Origin: an uncultured Burkholderiales bacterium
GTDB taxonomy: Bacteria > Pseudomonadota > Gammaproteobacteria > Burkholderiales > Burkholderiaceae_C
Direction: 5' to 3'
Assembly (NCBI GenBank): GCA_903932865.1
Contig: CAIZHQ010000020.1
Location: 98,001-162,000, forward strand
Length of the DNA: 64,000 nucleotides
Shown: piece by piece, positions 55,243-63,964 of the stretch
How the letters are laid out: each line of letters begins with the position of its first letter
How positions within the stretch are numbered: position 1 is the stretch's first letter
The notes under the pieces: generated by a model
Databases searched by the model: none
What the model saw: the letters and a program-made list of their open reading frames with translations, nothing else
Told to the model about the DNA's origin: nothing
Made by a program: the position numbers and the translations under genes

Positions 55243-56260
55243 GGCGGTCCAGGGGTTTATTCGGTGCGGGCACGGCCTGCAGGATTTTAAGGATCAGCGC
55301 ATCGGCCGTCATGCCGTCGGACAAGGCTTCGTACGACAACACCAAGCGGTGGCGCAGCACATCGGGCACCAGATCGATCAAGTCTTGCGGCAGGGCATAG
55401 GGGCGACCGCGCAAGAAGGCCAGCGCGCGTGCGCCTTCGATCAGGGCGATGGTGGCGCGGGGGCTGGCACCAAAGGTCAAATAGGGTGCCAGTTCGGGCA
55501 AGCCGCAGCGCACTGGATCGCGCGTAGCCGCCACCAATTTGACCGCGTACTGCACCAGGGCCGGGTCCACATAGCCTTGGCGGCATTGCGCCTGCAGCGC
55601 CAGGAGCTGTGCAGTGTCGGCCACGGCCGCTGCTGTGGCGGGCATGCCAGTCACACGCTGCACGATCACGAACTCTTCTTCCTCGGTGGGGTAGCCCACC
55701 AGCACCTTCATCATGAAGCGGTCCACTTGTGCTTCGGGCAAGGGGTAAGTGCCTTCGGTCTCGATCGGGTTTTGCGTGGCCATGACCAAGAAGGGCCGGG
55801 GCACCGCATGGGTTTCGCCTGCGATGGTGACTTGCCGCTCTTGCATGACTTCGAGCAAGGCGCTTTGCACTTTGGCGGGTGCCCGGTTGATTTCGTCGGC
55901 CAGCAGCAAGTTTGCAAACACCGGCCCCAGCACGGTACTGAACTCGCTGCTTTTGGGGTTGAAGATGCGGGTGCCCACCAGGTCGGCAGGCAGCAAGTCG
56001 GGCGTGAACTGGATGCGCTTGAAGCTGCCACTCACGGTTTTTGCCAGCGTATTGACCGTGAGGGTTTTGGCCAGCCCTGGCACGCCCTCAATCAGCAGGT
56101 GGCCTTGCGCCAGGATGGCCACCAAGATGCGTTCGAGGAAAGCGTCTTGCCCCACCACCACGCGTTTGACTTCATACAGCACGCGCTCCATCAGTGCAGC
56201 GTTGACGGCAGCGCTTTGGGGCGTCTGGCCCTGGTTCCATGCCAATTCAGAGGGGTTCAT
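55211..56260 (-). CDS. MoxR family AAA+ ATPase
   Basis: A 349-residue AAA+ protein of the MoxR class. Walker A is EGVPGLAKT at 58-66, Walker B is LLLADEINRAPAKVQSALLEVM near residue 120, and sensor 1 is VMATQNPIETEGTYPLPEAQ near residue 160. MoxR ATPases act with DUF58 and VWA partners, as encoded directly downstream, probably on substrate assembly or metal insertion. ATG 56260 is used; a TTG two codons earlier is an alternative. Confidence 0.92.
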   Translation of the reverse strand: MNPSELAWNQGQTPQSAAVNAALMERVLYEVKRVVVGQDAFLERILVAILAQGHLLIEGVPGLAKTLTVNTLAKTVSGSFKRIQFTPDLLPADLVGTRIFNPKSSEFSTVLGPVFANLLLADEINRAPAKVQSALLEVMQERQVTIAGETHAVPRPFLVMATQNPIETEGTYPLPEAQVDRFMMKVLVGYPTEEEEFVIVQRVTGMPATAAAVADTAQLLALQAQCRQGYVDPALVQYAVKLVAATRDPVRCGLPELAPYLTFGASPRATIALIEGARALAFLRGRPYALPQDLIDLVPDVLRHRLVLSYEALSDGMTADALILKILQAVPAPNKPLDRHVQLAAQEAN

Positions 56261-56297
56261 GCACAAAGCCTTTCAAGATTGCTGGGGTCATCAAAAA

Positions 56298-57218
56298 TCA
56301 AAACGGCGGCATGCCCATGCCGCCGCCCGCGCTTTCGATGGTGGCGGCAAACACGATGCCAATGAAGGTGCGGGCCGAGGTGGGGTTGAGAATGGCGGTC
56401 ACGATGCCCACCACCTCACCGGCCATGTTGATGAGCGGCCCACCCGAGTTGCCGGGGTTGGCGGCAGCATCGGCCTGGATCAGGCCGCGCATCATGGTTT
56501 TGCCCTCGGAGCCGAACGACCGGTTCAGGCCCGAGACCACACCTGCCGAGACCGAGGGCCCGATGCCAAATGGAAAACCGACCGCCACCACCTCGTCACC
56601 CGGTTGAAGGTTCTGGCTGCTGCCCAGCGTGGCGGGCTGCAGGTCGTCGGGCAGGCGCTTGGCCTTGATCACGGCCAGATCGTTTTCGGGTTGCACGCCG
56701 ATCACCAGCGCTTCCGATTCCGTGCCATCGGCAAAAGTGACCTGAATGCGTTTGGCACCTTGCACCACATGCAAGTTGGTCAGGATGACGCCTTCTTCAG
56801 AGATGACCACACCGGAGCCCACGCCGGTGTTTTGCATTTCGCCTTGGGGGTTTTTCTTGTCTTCGTCCTGGGTGTGCACACGCACCACAGAGGGCGCGAT
56901 CAGCTGCGCGGCGCGGGCGGCCCGCGAAGGCAAGTCCTGGGTGTTCAGGGTGTGCAGCACGGCCGCGTTGATGTCATCCTGCGTCAGCCGCTGCGGTGTG
57001 CCCGTCTGAAGGGTCAGGGCCCAAGTGAGCGAGGCGCTGAGCAAGGCGCACAGCAACAAAGAGGCCCAAAGCGGCAAGCGTTGAAACCGCTGGTGGATGT
57101 TGCTGACGCTGCGAGAAGCCGATGGTGCCGAATGGGTGACGGCCACTGTTGCCGATGCAGGCAGTTTGTCAGCCCCTTGTGCGGAGGGCTTTCGGCTGTA
57201 GAGTGCGGCGGGTTTCAT
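56298..57218 (-). CDS. Membrane-anchored trypsin-like serine protease (DegP/S1C-like, no PDZ)
   Basis: A 306-residue protease with a single transmembrane helix at about residues 49-70, so the catalytic part is periplasmic. The triad is H150 in LTNLHVV, D180 in ENDLAV, and S258 in NPGNSGGPL. Unlike DegP, the chain ends with a Gly-rich tail (SAGGGMGMPP) and there is no room for a PDZ domain. It diverges from a VWA gene across 55 bases and lies 37 bases upstream of moxR on the same strand, so it probably belongs to the MoxR transcript. Substrates are unknown. Confidence 0.87.
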   Translation of the reverse strand: MKPAALYSRKPSAQGADKLPASATVAVTHSAPSASRSVSNIHQRFQRLPLWASLLLCALLSASLTWALTLQTGTPQRLTQDDINAAVLHTLNTQDLPSRAARAAQLIAPSVVRVHTQDEDKKNPQGEMQNTGVGSGVVISEEGVILTNLHVVQGAKRIQVTFADGTESEALVIGVQPENDLAVIKAKRLPDDLQPATLGSSQNLQPGDEVVAVGFPFGIGPSVSAGVVSGLNRSFGSEGKTMMRGLIQADAAANPGNSGGPLINMAGEVVGIVTAILNPTSARTFIGIVFAATIESAGGGMGMPPF

Positions 57219-57273
57219 CGTTGTTGGGGGCTTCGGTGATACAGTGGGCGGACTTCATTGCACGCCTCACGAC

Positions 57274-58347
57274 ATGCACTTTATCTGGCCCGAGCTGCTT
57301 TGGCTATTGCTGTTGATCCCCCTGTTGGTGGTGGGGTACATTCGGGCTTTGCGCCGCAAACGCACCGCAGTGGTGCGCTATTCCAGCCTGGACCTGATTC
57401 GGCCCGCTTTGGGACCGGGGCACCGGATCCGCAGGCACATTCCCCCCGCATTGCTGTTGTGCGCCTTGACTTTGGTGTTGCTCGGCACTGCCCGGCCGAG
57501 TGCGCGCATCTCGTTGCCTGCCGACTACCTGACCCTGGTGTTGGCCATGGACGTGTCGCGCAGCATGCTGGCCGAAGACGTGCCGCCCAGCCGCATCGTT
57601 GCGGCGCAGCAGGCGGCCAAATCCTTTTTACAAGAACTGCCAGGCCATGTGCGGGTGGCCGTGGTGTCTTTTGCGGGCAACGCCCAACTGGTGCAAGGCG
57701 TGACCGACCAGAAAGACGAGTTGTTGGCGGCCATCGATGGCTTTCAATTGCAGCGCGGCACGGCCACCGGCAGTGGCTTACTGGTGGCCCTGAACACCTT
57801 GTTGCCCGAATCGGCCATTGACCTGGAGTCGGTGTTGTACGGCGCCGAGTTCAAGTCGGGCAGCTTGGTTGCGCAAGGTGGCGGTTTGGCGGGGCGATCG
57901 CTGGACCATCGCCCTGCCCCCGGTAACGCAGAGCCTGCCAAGCCCGTGCCTGTGGGCTCGTACACGGCCGGTGCGGTGATCTTGCTGTCCGATGGGCGCC
58001 GCACCACCGGGCCCGATCCGGTCGAAGTGGCCAAGTGGGCGGCTTCCAAGGGGGTGCGCGTCTACACCGTGGCCTTTGGCACGCCCAATGGCTTCATACC
58101 CGGTTTGGAAGGTTTTTCTTTTTATGCCAAGGTCGATGAAGAGGCCTTGCAAAAAGTAGCAGAGACCACGGGCGCCGAGTTTTTCAGGGCCACCAACGCC
58201 AGCGACCTGGCCAACATTTACCAGCACCTGTCATCCAAGTTCACGCTCGAGCGGCGTGACACCGAAGTCACCGCTTTGCTCGCGGCACTGGCGGGTGTTT
58301 TGGCGCTCTTGGCCATGGGCTTGTCGATGCGCTGGTTCCGACGCTGA
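57274..58347 (+). CDS. VWA domain-containing membrane protein, paralogue of 53067-54176
   Basis: A 357-residue membrane protein with N-terminal hydrophobic segments at about 8-22 and 58-72, and a C-terminal one. The MIDAS is D93-V-S95-R-S97. Its middle part closely parallels the other VWA protein: both read DV-x-PSRI-x-AAQ-x-AAKSF, and both continue with a TGSGLLVALNTLLP-like block. This suggests a local duplication. ATG 57274 is chosen over a weaker upstream frame. It diverges from the serine protease gene, so the cluster is split onto both strands. Confidence 0.86.
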   Translation: MHFIWPELLWLLLLIPLLVVGYIRALRRKRTAVVRYSSLDLIRPALGPGHRIRRHIPPALLLCALTLVLLGTARPSARISLPADYLTLVLAMDVSRSMLAEDVPPSRIVAAQQAAKSFLQELPGHVRVAVVSFAGNAQLVQGVTDQKDELLAAIDGFQLQRGTATGSGLLVALNTLLPESAIDLESVLYGAEFKSGSLVAQGGGLAGRSLDHRPAPGNAEPAKPVPVGSYTAGAVILLSDGRRTTGPDPVEVAKWAASKGVRVYTVAFGTPNGFIPGLEGFSFYAKVDEEALQKVAETTGAEFFRATNASDLANIYQHLSSKFTLERRDTEVTALLAALAGVLALLAMGLSMRWFRR

Positions 58348-58478
58348 CATGCCATGCTGAAACCCGATGCACACAGAGCCCCATCACATAAAAACGCGAG
58401 CCTGAAAATCAAGTCACCACTTGCCTGAAAAAGCAGCGCAACTTGCCTGCACACAGAACCAACTTCACCCCAGTGACT

Positions 58479-59375
58479 ATGCCCCCCATGGATCCTGAAC
58501 TTCGACGCACTTGGCTGTTTGGCCCAGGTGCAGACCCTGCAGCCCACGAGGCCATGCTGGCCAGCCCTGCAGACGCGTTGATCGCAGACCTTGAAGACTT
58601 CACCCCGCCGCAGCGCCGCCCTCAAGCGCGAGAGAACATCTCGTCCCTGCTGGCCCTCTGGCGCACGGCGGGCAAGGTGGCGGTGGTTCGCATCAACGAC
58701 CTGGCCACGGATGGGCTTGTCGATCTGAATGCCGCCATGCCAGGCCGACCCCACGTCGTCGCCTACCCCATGGCCACAAGCTCAGAACAAATGAGGGCAT
58801 TGGACGAGGCCATCACCGGCATAGAGAGGACCCTTGGCATCGCTTTGGGCACCACAGAGATACTGCCGGTTTGCGAAACAGCTCTTGGCGTGGTGGACGT
58901 GCGCAGCATCGTCGCCGGGAGCGTCAGAATTCGCTGCGCGCTGCTGGGCGCGGAAGATCTCGCGTCCGACTTGTGTGCCGAGCGTCAACCCGATGCCAAT
59001 GAACTGGACTACGCCAGGCGTCGCTTCATTCTGGAGTGCCGCGCGGCCAGAGTTGAGCCTATCGATGCCCCCTATACCTTTACCGATGCCGAGGGCGCCT
59101 TCAAAGAGGCCCATGACAGCAGGCGCCTTGGTTACCGCAGCAAGTCCCTGGTTCGACCAGACCACGCCAAGTCCATCAATGCAGCGTTGACACCCAGCGA
59201 CGAGGATGTCCAGCGCGCCAGCGCCATGGTCATTGCTTTTGAGGCTGCACGCGCACGGGGTGAAGATCGGGCACTCGTTGAAGGGCTCTGGGTGGAAGTG
59301 CCCACCTACCGCAATGCGTTGCGAACACTGGAGCGGGCAAAGCGGCTCGCATCTGGAAACCAAACCCGCCATTGA
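58479..59375 (+). CDS. HpcH/HpaI-fold aldolase/citrate lyase-type CoA ester lyase
   Basis: A 298-residue protein of the CitE-like family. The N-terminal RRTWLFGPGADPAAHEAMLAS, LIADLEDFTPPQRR near residue 48, VVRINDLATDG, and VCETALGVVDVRSI with a metal-binding Glu near residue 132 are all family features. It is shorter than the CitE-like protein of the TCA locus and only distantly similar. The start could be at 58479, 58488 or a TTG at 58443. It precedes an SDR gene on the same strand. The substrate is unknown. Confidence 0.82.
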   Translation: MPPMDPELRRTWLFGPGADPAAHEAMLASPADALIADLEDFTPPQRRPQARENISSLLALWRTAGKVAVVRINDLATDGLVDLNAAMPGRPHVVAYPMATSSEQMRALDEAITGIERTLGIALGTTEILPVCETALGVVDVRSIVAGSVRIRCALLGAEDLASDLCAERQPDANELDYARRRFILECRAARVEPIDAPYTFTDAEGAFKEAHDSRRLGYRSKSLVRPDHAKSINAALTPSDEDVQRASAMVIAFEAARARGEDRALVEGLWVEVPTYRNALRTLERAKRLASGNQTRH

Positions 59376-59422
59376 GAGTGACTTGTTCTTAACCCCTCAT
59401 ATCCAAAAAACTTCCATCAACC

Positions 59423-60238
59423 ATGAAAAAACCCAAAAATTCCAACCCCGTTGTGGTCGTGACCGGAGGTGCTCGCGGTATTGGTTTGGAGATTTGCAAC
59501 ACTTTCCTCAAGCGGGGTTACCGCGTGGCGGCGCTGGACATGGACAAGGAAACGCTGGCCCAAACACAAGCCCGCTTCAACACCCCAGATTTTCTGGCGA
59601 TTCACTGCGATGTGTCCAAGCCCGTTCTGGTGTCACGCGCTGTCACTCGAATCGAGAAAAAGTTCGGACGCATCGATTCACTCGTCAACAACGCGGGCGT
59701 CGCCATTTTCAAACCGCTGCTGGAGGTGACTTGGCAAGATTGGCGATACATCATGGACACCAATTTGGACGGTGCCTTTTGGTGCACGCAGGCGTGCGCC
59801 AAAGTCATGCTCACAAACGGGGGGGGCAGTGTCGTCAACATCGCTTCGATCTCGGGCCTGCGAGCCAGCACCCTTCGGGTGGCCTACGGCACCAGCAAAG
59901 CGGCCATCATTCACCTGACCAAACAGCAAGCGGCAGAATTGGGAGATGTTGGCATTCGCGTGAACTGTGTCGCACCCGGGCCTGTGGCCACAGAAATGGC
60001 CAAACTGGTTCACAGCAAGGCCATCATCAAAGACTATCACGACACCATCCCCATGAACCGCTATGGCAGCACAGAAGAAATAGCCAACGCAGTGGCCTTT
60101 CTGTGCAGCGCTGATGCCAGTTACATCAACGGCCAAACCATCGCGGTCGACGGTGGGTTTGATGCCTCGGGTGTCGGCTTGCCCACTTTGCGCAAAAGTC
60201 GCCAAAGCGCATCACCCCGGAAAATCAGGAAAGTTTAA
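59423..60238 (+). CDS. SDR family NAD(P)-dependent oxidoreductase
   Basis: A 271-residue classical short-chain dehydrogenase. The cofactor motif is TGGARGIG at 14-21, NNAG is at 89-92, and the catalytic triad is S142 in NIASISG, Y155 and K159 in YGTSKAA. The C-terminal INGQTIAVDGGFDASG is typical of the 3-oxoacyl-reductase-like subgroup. It follows the CoA-lyase gene by 47 bases. Its 3' end is part of a 9-bp inverted repeat shared with the convergent LysR gene. Confidence 0.92.
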   Translation: MKKPKNSNPVVVVTGGARGIGLEICNTFLKRGYRVAALDMDKETLAQTQARFNTPDFLAIHCDVSKPVLVSRAVTRIEKKFGRIDSLVNNAGVAIFKPLLEVTWQDWRYIMDTNLDGAFWCTQACAKVMLTNGGGSVVNIASISGLRASTLRVAYGTSKAAIIHLTKQQAAELGDVGIRVNCVAPGPVATEMAKLVHSKAIIKDYHDTIPMNRYGSTEEIANAVAFLCSADASYINGQTIAVDGGFDASGVGLPTLRKSRQSASPRKIRKV

Positions 60239-60286
60239 GCATCCTGTTACCCACGGCGTCAATGTGATCAGCCACCTTGCTTAAAC
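60233..60286. repeat. 9-bp inverted repeat across the convergent gene ends
   Basis: GTTTAAGCA at 60233-60241 and TGCTTAAAC at 60278-60286 bracket 36 bases and overlap the last codons of both the SDR and LysR genes. No U-tract follows, so this may be incidental or a weak structure. Confidence 0.3.
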
Positions 60287-61185
60287 GAGGTGTTTTTTGG
60301 GTCTAAGGTCTCCAGCAGCAACTGCTCATAGAAGCTTTGCGCTGCTGCAGAAAGACTGTGGTTTTTCCTTTTGACCAGGTAGATCGGTCGAACGGCTTTT
60401 TTGTCCTTGATTCGGACAGCAGCCACCCCCGGTCTCATGCACAAAGTCAAGGCAAATTGTGGAACGATGCTCAGGCCAAAGTCGCGCGCCACCAATGCCC
60501 CCAGCGTGCCCAGTTGGCTGACCTCCAAGCCCGTATCCACAACCCCTGCGCTGCCCAGAAAGGCTTGCACATGCTGCCAAACACTTCCGCTGCGAATGGT
60601 GTGAATGAAAGGCTGCTTCTTGAGTTCTCTCAAGGAAATTTCTGCTTCACTGGCGAATGGGTGACTGCTGTGGCAGATCAAAAACATGGGTTCATTGAAT
60701 AAAAATTGCGAATCCAGCTCCAATGGGTTGCCTGGTTGAGCATTGATGGCAAGGTCGGCTTGACCTTGCCTGATCAAATCCAGGCACCGATCCGAAACGA
60801 CGTCCGACAGCCTGAGCTCAATGCTCGGAAACCTTGATTTAAAAACAGCCATTCGCTCAGGCAACCAATTTGAAGCAATGGAAGGAGGCGCCGCCAAGCT
60901 GACGCGTCCTGCTTTTTTTTGTAGCCGATCACTGATGTCCTCTAAGGTTGCGCGAATTTCGGCGGCAATCCGGTTTGCGCCCAAAGAAAAGATTTCACCC
61001 TCTGGCGTTAAAAAAACGTTCCTTGTATCGCGGTCAAACAGTTTGATGCCCAATTGCACTTCCAATCGACTGATGGACTGGCTAAGGGCAGAGGGAGACA
61101 CATGACAGCGCTGGGCCGCCAAACCGAAATGCCGGGTTTCCTCAAGCGCTAAAAAGGCATCAATCAGTCGACCCGATATTTTCAT
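60268..61185 (-). CDS. LysR family transcriptional regulator
   Basis: A 305-residue regulator. The helix-turn-helix region is RHFGLAAQRCHVSPSALSQS at about residues 17-36, followed by VQLGIKLFDRDTRNVFLTPEG, and the effector domain occupies about 92-300. It diverges from the AtuA-Bug genes and is convergent with the SDR. A T-N11-A palindrome overlaps its own start codon, which suggests autoregulation while it controls the AtuA side. Confidence 0.9.
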   Translation of the reverse strand: MKISGRLIDAFLALEETRHFGLAAQRCHVSPSALSQSISRLEVQLGIKLFDRDTRNVFLTPEGEIFSLGANRIAAEIRATLEDISDRLQKKAGRVSLAAPPSIASNWLPERMAVFKSRFPSIELRLSDVVSDRCLDLIRQGQADLAINAQPGNPLELDSQFLFNEPMFLICHSSHPFASEAEISLRELKKQPFIHTIRSGSVWQHVQAFLGSAGVVDTGLEVSQLGTLGALVARDFGLSIVPQFALTLCMRPGVAAVRIKDKKAVRPIYLVKRKNHSLSAAAQSFYEQLLLETLDPKNTSFKQGG

Positions 61186-61197
61186 AAGCTGAGCTTA
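61185..61197. promoter_or_regulatory. LysR-type T-N11-A operator overlapping the regulator start codon
   Basis: TAAGC-TGA-GCTTA is a perfect 5-bp-arm palindrome with T-N11-A spacing. Its first base is the A of the minus-strand ATG of the LysR gene. It lies 85 bases before the AtuA-like start. Confidence 0.55.
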
Positions 61198-61281
61198 ACA
61201 ATGATTCAGTTAATTTAATTTTACAAACCAATTGAAGAGTCGCAAAATGCACCAAGTGTTTTCAACACATCAGGACTTCAA

Positions 61282-62622
61282 ATGCAAACATTGGCAGTGG
61301 GCTGCGGTGCAGGTTTTTCAGGTGATCGTGTAGATGCCGCCCTGCCGGTGGTCAAGACGCTGATCGCCCGAGGAGGCCCTGCCGCCTTGATGTTTGAAAA
61401 TTTGGCAGAAAGAACTCTGGCCCATCAGCAACTCATTCGCCGGGCCAATCCCAGCCTTGGCTATGAGCCCCTGCTGGAATTGGAGCTGGGCCCCATCTTG
61501 GCCGATTGTTTAGCGCACAACATTCCCATCATTGGCAACTTCGGCGCAGCCAACCCACAGGGTGCGGCCTTGTGCATATTGAAATTGGCCGAAAAACTGG
61601 GCCTACCCAAACCTCGAATCGCTGTGGTCTTGGGCGATGACTTATCGACCCAACAGGGCCGCGCCCTTGTGAAACAGCATTTGCACAGCGCGTTTGACGA
61701 GGCTCGTTTTGTTTGTGCCAACGCCTATTTGGGTGCATTTGAGATCGCCAAAGCCCTTCAGCAAGGCGCTCAAGTCGTGGTGACTGGTCGAGTGGCCGAT
61801 CCATCTTTGTTGCTGGGGCCCGCCATCGCCCACTACCAGTGGCGTGCGACAGATTGGGACCAACTGGCTGGGGCCACCATGGCTGGGCATCTGCTCGAGT
61901 GTGGGGCACAAGTCTCTGGCGGCTACTTTGCCGATCCTGGCAAAAAAGAAGTTCCCGGTCTTGAGAATGTAGGGTTTCCCATTGCAGAGATTTTTGAGGA
62001 TGGCTCTTGTGTGATCAGCAAAGCTGATCACACGGGCGGTTTAGTCGACTGCCAAACCGTGAAAGAACAACTGCTTTATGAAATGCATGACCCTGCCGCC
62101 TACATCACCCCCGATGTGGTGGCTGACATCACCCAAGCCAAAGTGGAGCAACTCGGTCCGGACCGTGTTCGTCTCTCGGGCGTTAAGGGCCATGCCCGAA
62201 CCAGTACTCTCAAAGTGCTGGCTTATTTTGATGGCGGTTGGTTTGGAGAAGGTGAAATTTCATACGCAGGTCCTAATGCCGAAGCAAGGGCTCGGCTGGC
62301 CATGCAAGTCATGCAAAAACGCATGGGTCATCACATGCCACTTCGCTTTGACCTCATTGGCCTGACGAGCATTCTGGGCGATGATGGTGGGAGCATGTTG
62401 ACCGACACACCCGTGACACGCGCAAGCGATGTTCGTTTGCGGGTTGCTGCCAAGCACGAATCATTGGCCGTCATTGAATTGCTGCTGCAAGAGCTGACCG
62501 CCCTTTGGACTGGCGGCCCAGCTGGCGGTGGTGGTGTTCGTGTGGCCAAACGCCAAAGACTGTCTAACTTGGCATGTCTGATTCCACGCGAGAAGATTCC
62601 TGCAACCGTCCATTTTGTTTGA
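61282..62622 (+). CDS. AtuA-like (DUF1446) protein
   Basis: A 446-residue cytosolic protein of the DUF1446/AtuA family. Visible features: GCGAGFSGDRVDAALPVV at residues 8-25, IGNFGAANPQGAA near 85, VVLGDDLS near 114, VVTGRVADPSLLLGPAIAHY near 160, and LLECGAQVSGGYFADPGKK near 203. The N-terminal glycine-rich stretch could bind a nucleotide or phosphate. AtuA is tied to acyclic terpene use in Pseudomonas, but members occur widely, so terpene degradation is not implied here. The C-terminal small domain is encoded separately downstream. Confidence 0.83.
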   Translation: MQTLAVGCGAGFSGDRVDAALPVVKTLIARGGPAALMFENLAERTLAHQQLIRRANPSLGYEPLLELELGPILADCLAHNIPIIGNFGAANPQGAALCILKLAEKLGLPKPRIAVVLGDDLSTQQGRALVKQHLHSAFDEARFVCANAYLGAFEIAKALQQGAQVVVTGRVADPSLLLGPAIAHYQWRATDWDQLAGATMAGHLLECGAQVSGGYFADPGKKEVPGLENVGFPIAEIFEDGSCVISKADHTGGLVDCQTVKEQLLYEMHDPAAYITPDVVADITQAKVEQLGPDRVRLSGVKGHARTSTLKVLAYFDGGWFGEGEISYAGPNAEARARLAMQVMQKRMGHHMPLRFDLIGLTSILGDDGGSMLTDTPVTRASDVRLRVAAKHESLAVIELLLQELTALWTGGPAGGGGVRVAKRQRLSNLACLIPREKIPATVHFV

Positions 62623-62642
62623 GTATTTCTCAGCACTGAGCC

Positions 62643-62960
62643 ATGAACAACATTCTGCTTTACGAGCTTGCACACGCCCGAACAGGTGACAAAGGCAACC
62701 ATGCCAACATCAGTCTGATCGCCTACAAACAAGAAGACTTTGCTTTGCTGGTCGATCAGGTCACGCCTGAAAGGGTAGCCGTTCATTTTGGCGCTCGCCG
62801 CCCCAGTGAAGTACGCCGCTATCTTTTACCCCACCTAGGGGCCATGAATTTCGTCATGGACAACGTCCTGGATGGGGGCGTCAACGACTCACTCAACCTC
62901 GACATGCATGGCAAATCTTTGTCTTTCCATTTGCTGACCCTCCCTGTTCAAAGACCTTGA
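62643..62960 (+). CDS. AtuA-related C-terminal-domain protein
   Basis: A 105-residue protein resembling the C-terminal segment of longer AtuA/DUF1446 proteins: LYELAHARTGDKGNHANISL at residues 6-25 and a VHFGARRPSEVRRYLLPHLGA block near 48-68. A gap of 20 bases separates it from the AtuA-like gene, so they are probably translated together and form one complex. A lone domain like this is found elsewhere as a separate gene; it is not obviously a frameshift, because the reading frames and ends are clean. Confidence 0.78.
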   Translation: MNNILLYELAHARTGDKGNHANISLIAYKQEDFALLVDQVTPERVAVHFGARRPSEVRRYLLPHLGAMNFVMDNVLDGGVNDSLNLDMHGKSLSFHLLTLPVQRP

Positions 62961-62991
62961 ATTCAATTTTTTACAACCATCAGGAGACAAC

Positions 62992-63960
62992 GTGAAAACA
63001 CGCATTTTTTTAAAAAGCTTGGCCCTTGGCCTGGCACTGCTCGGATGGTCCAGTGGCAGTTGGTCACAGGCTTACCCTTCGAAACCCGTCAAATTTGTCG
63101 TGCCATTTCCAGCAGGCAGCGCCACTGACCAAGCGGCCCGGCTGATGGCGCAGCAAATGCAAACATCAATGGGCCAAACTTTCCTGGTGGAAAACAAACC
63201 GGGTGCAGGTGGCTCGATTGCGGCCATGGACGTCATCCGATCTGCGCCCGATGGCCACACCCTTTTGTTTTCCTCCAATTCCGCTGCTGCCTCCAACGTC
63301 GCCTTGCTCAAAAGCATTCCCTATGACCCACTCAAGGACTTCACACCGGTCGCTGCCGTGGGTGAAAACATGCTGGTTTTGATGGTGAAGACAGATCATC
63401 CTGCCAAGAATATTCAGGAATTCATCAGCTACGCCAAACAGCGCCCCGGCAAAGTCAACGCAGGCTATGGCTCTTCCAGCTCACAAGTGAGCATTGCCGT
63501 GCTCAACAAGTTGGGCGGCATTGACACCATGGGTGTTGCCTACAAAGGCATTCCGCTGGCCATGAACGACGTGATGGCAGGGGTGGTGGACTACACATTT
63601 GTAGACCTGGGGAACTCCATGGCGCAAGCCAAAGGGGGCAAGTTGCGCCCTTTGGGCATCACCGCCAACAAACGCTCATCGCTGGTGCCCGACTGGCCAT
63701 CTTTGGCTGAGACCATGCCAGGCTTTGACATCACCGCTTGGTTCGCCTTGCTAGGCCCAGCCGGTATGCCTAAAGACGTGGTGGAAAAACTCAATGCAAG
63801 CATGGGGCAAGCCTTGAAATCGAAGGATGCGCAGGAAAAACTGGCTGGCATTGGTATTCAGCCCGTGGTCATGACGCCCGACCAACTGAAAACCTTCATG
63901 GCCAGCGAAGTCAGCAAATGGGTTCGCTTGGTGAAAGAAGCCAATATCCAACCGGAATGA
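62992..63960 (+). CDS. Bug family tripartite tricarboxylate transporter substrate-binding protein
   Basis: A 322-residue periplasmic binding protein with a GTG start preceded by CAGGAG. The signal peptide is about residues 1-26 (LGLALLGWSSGSWSQA). The mature N-terminus is YPSKPVKFVVPFPAGSATD, with LVENKPGAGGSIAAMD near residue 64 and SAPDGHTLLFSSN following. It is the fourth Bug gene of the window and follows the AtuA pair, so it probably brings in the substrate of this cluster. No permease is nearby. Confidence 0.92.
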   Translation: MKTRIFLKSLALGLALLGWSSGSWSQAYPSKPVKFVVPFPAGSATDQAARLMAQQMQTSMGQTFLVENKPGAGGSIAAMDVIRSAPDGHTLLFSSNSAAASNVALLKSIPYDPLKDFTPVAAVGENMLVLMVKTDHPAKNIQEFISYAKQRPGKVNAGYGSSSSQVSIAVLNKLGGIDTMGVAYKGIPLAMNDVMAGVVDYTFVDLGNSMAQAKGGKLRPLGITANKRSSLVPDWPSLAETMPGFDITAWFALLGPAGMPKDVVEKLNASMGQALKSKDAQEKLAGIGIQPVVMTPDQLKTFMASEVSKWVRLVKEANIQPE

Positions 63961-63964
63961 CCGC

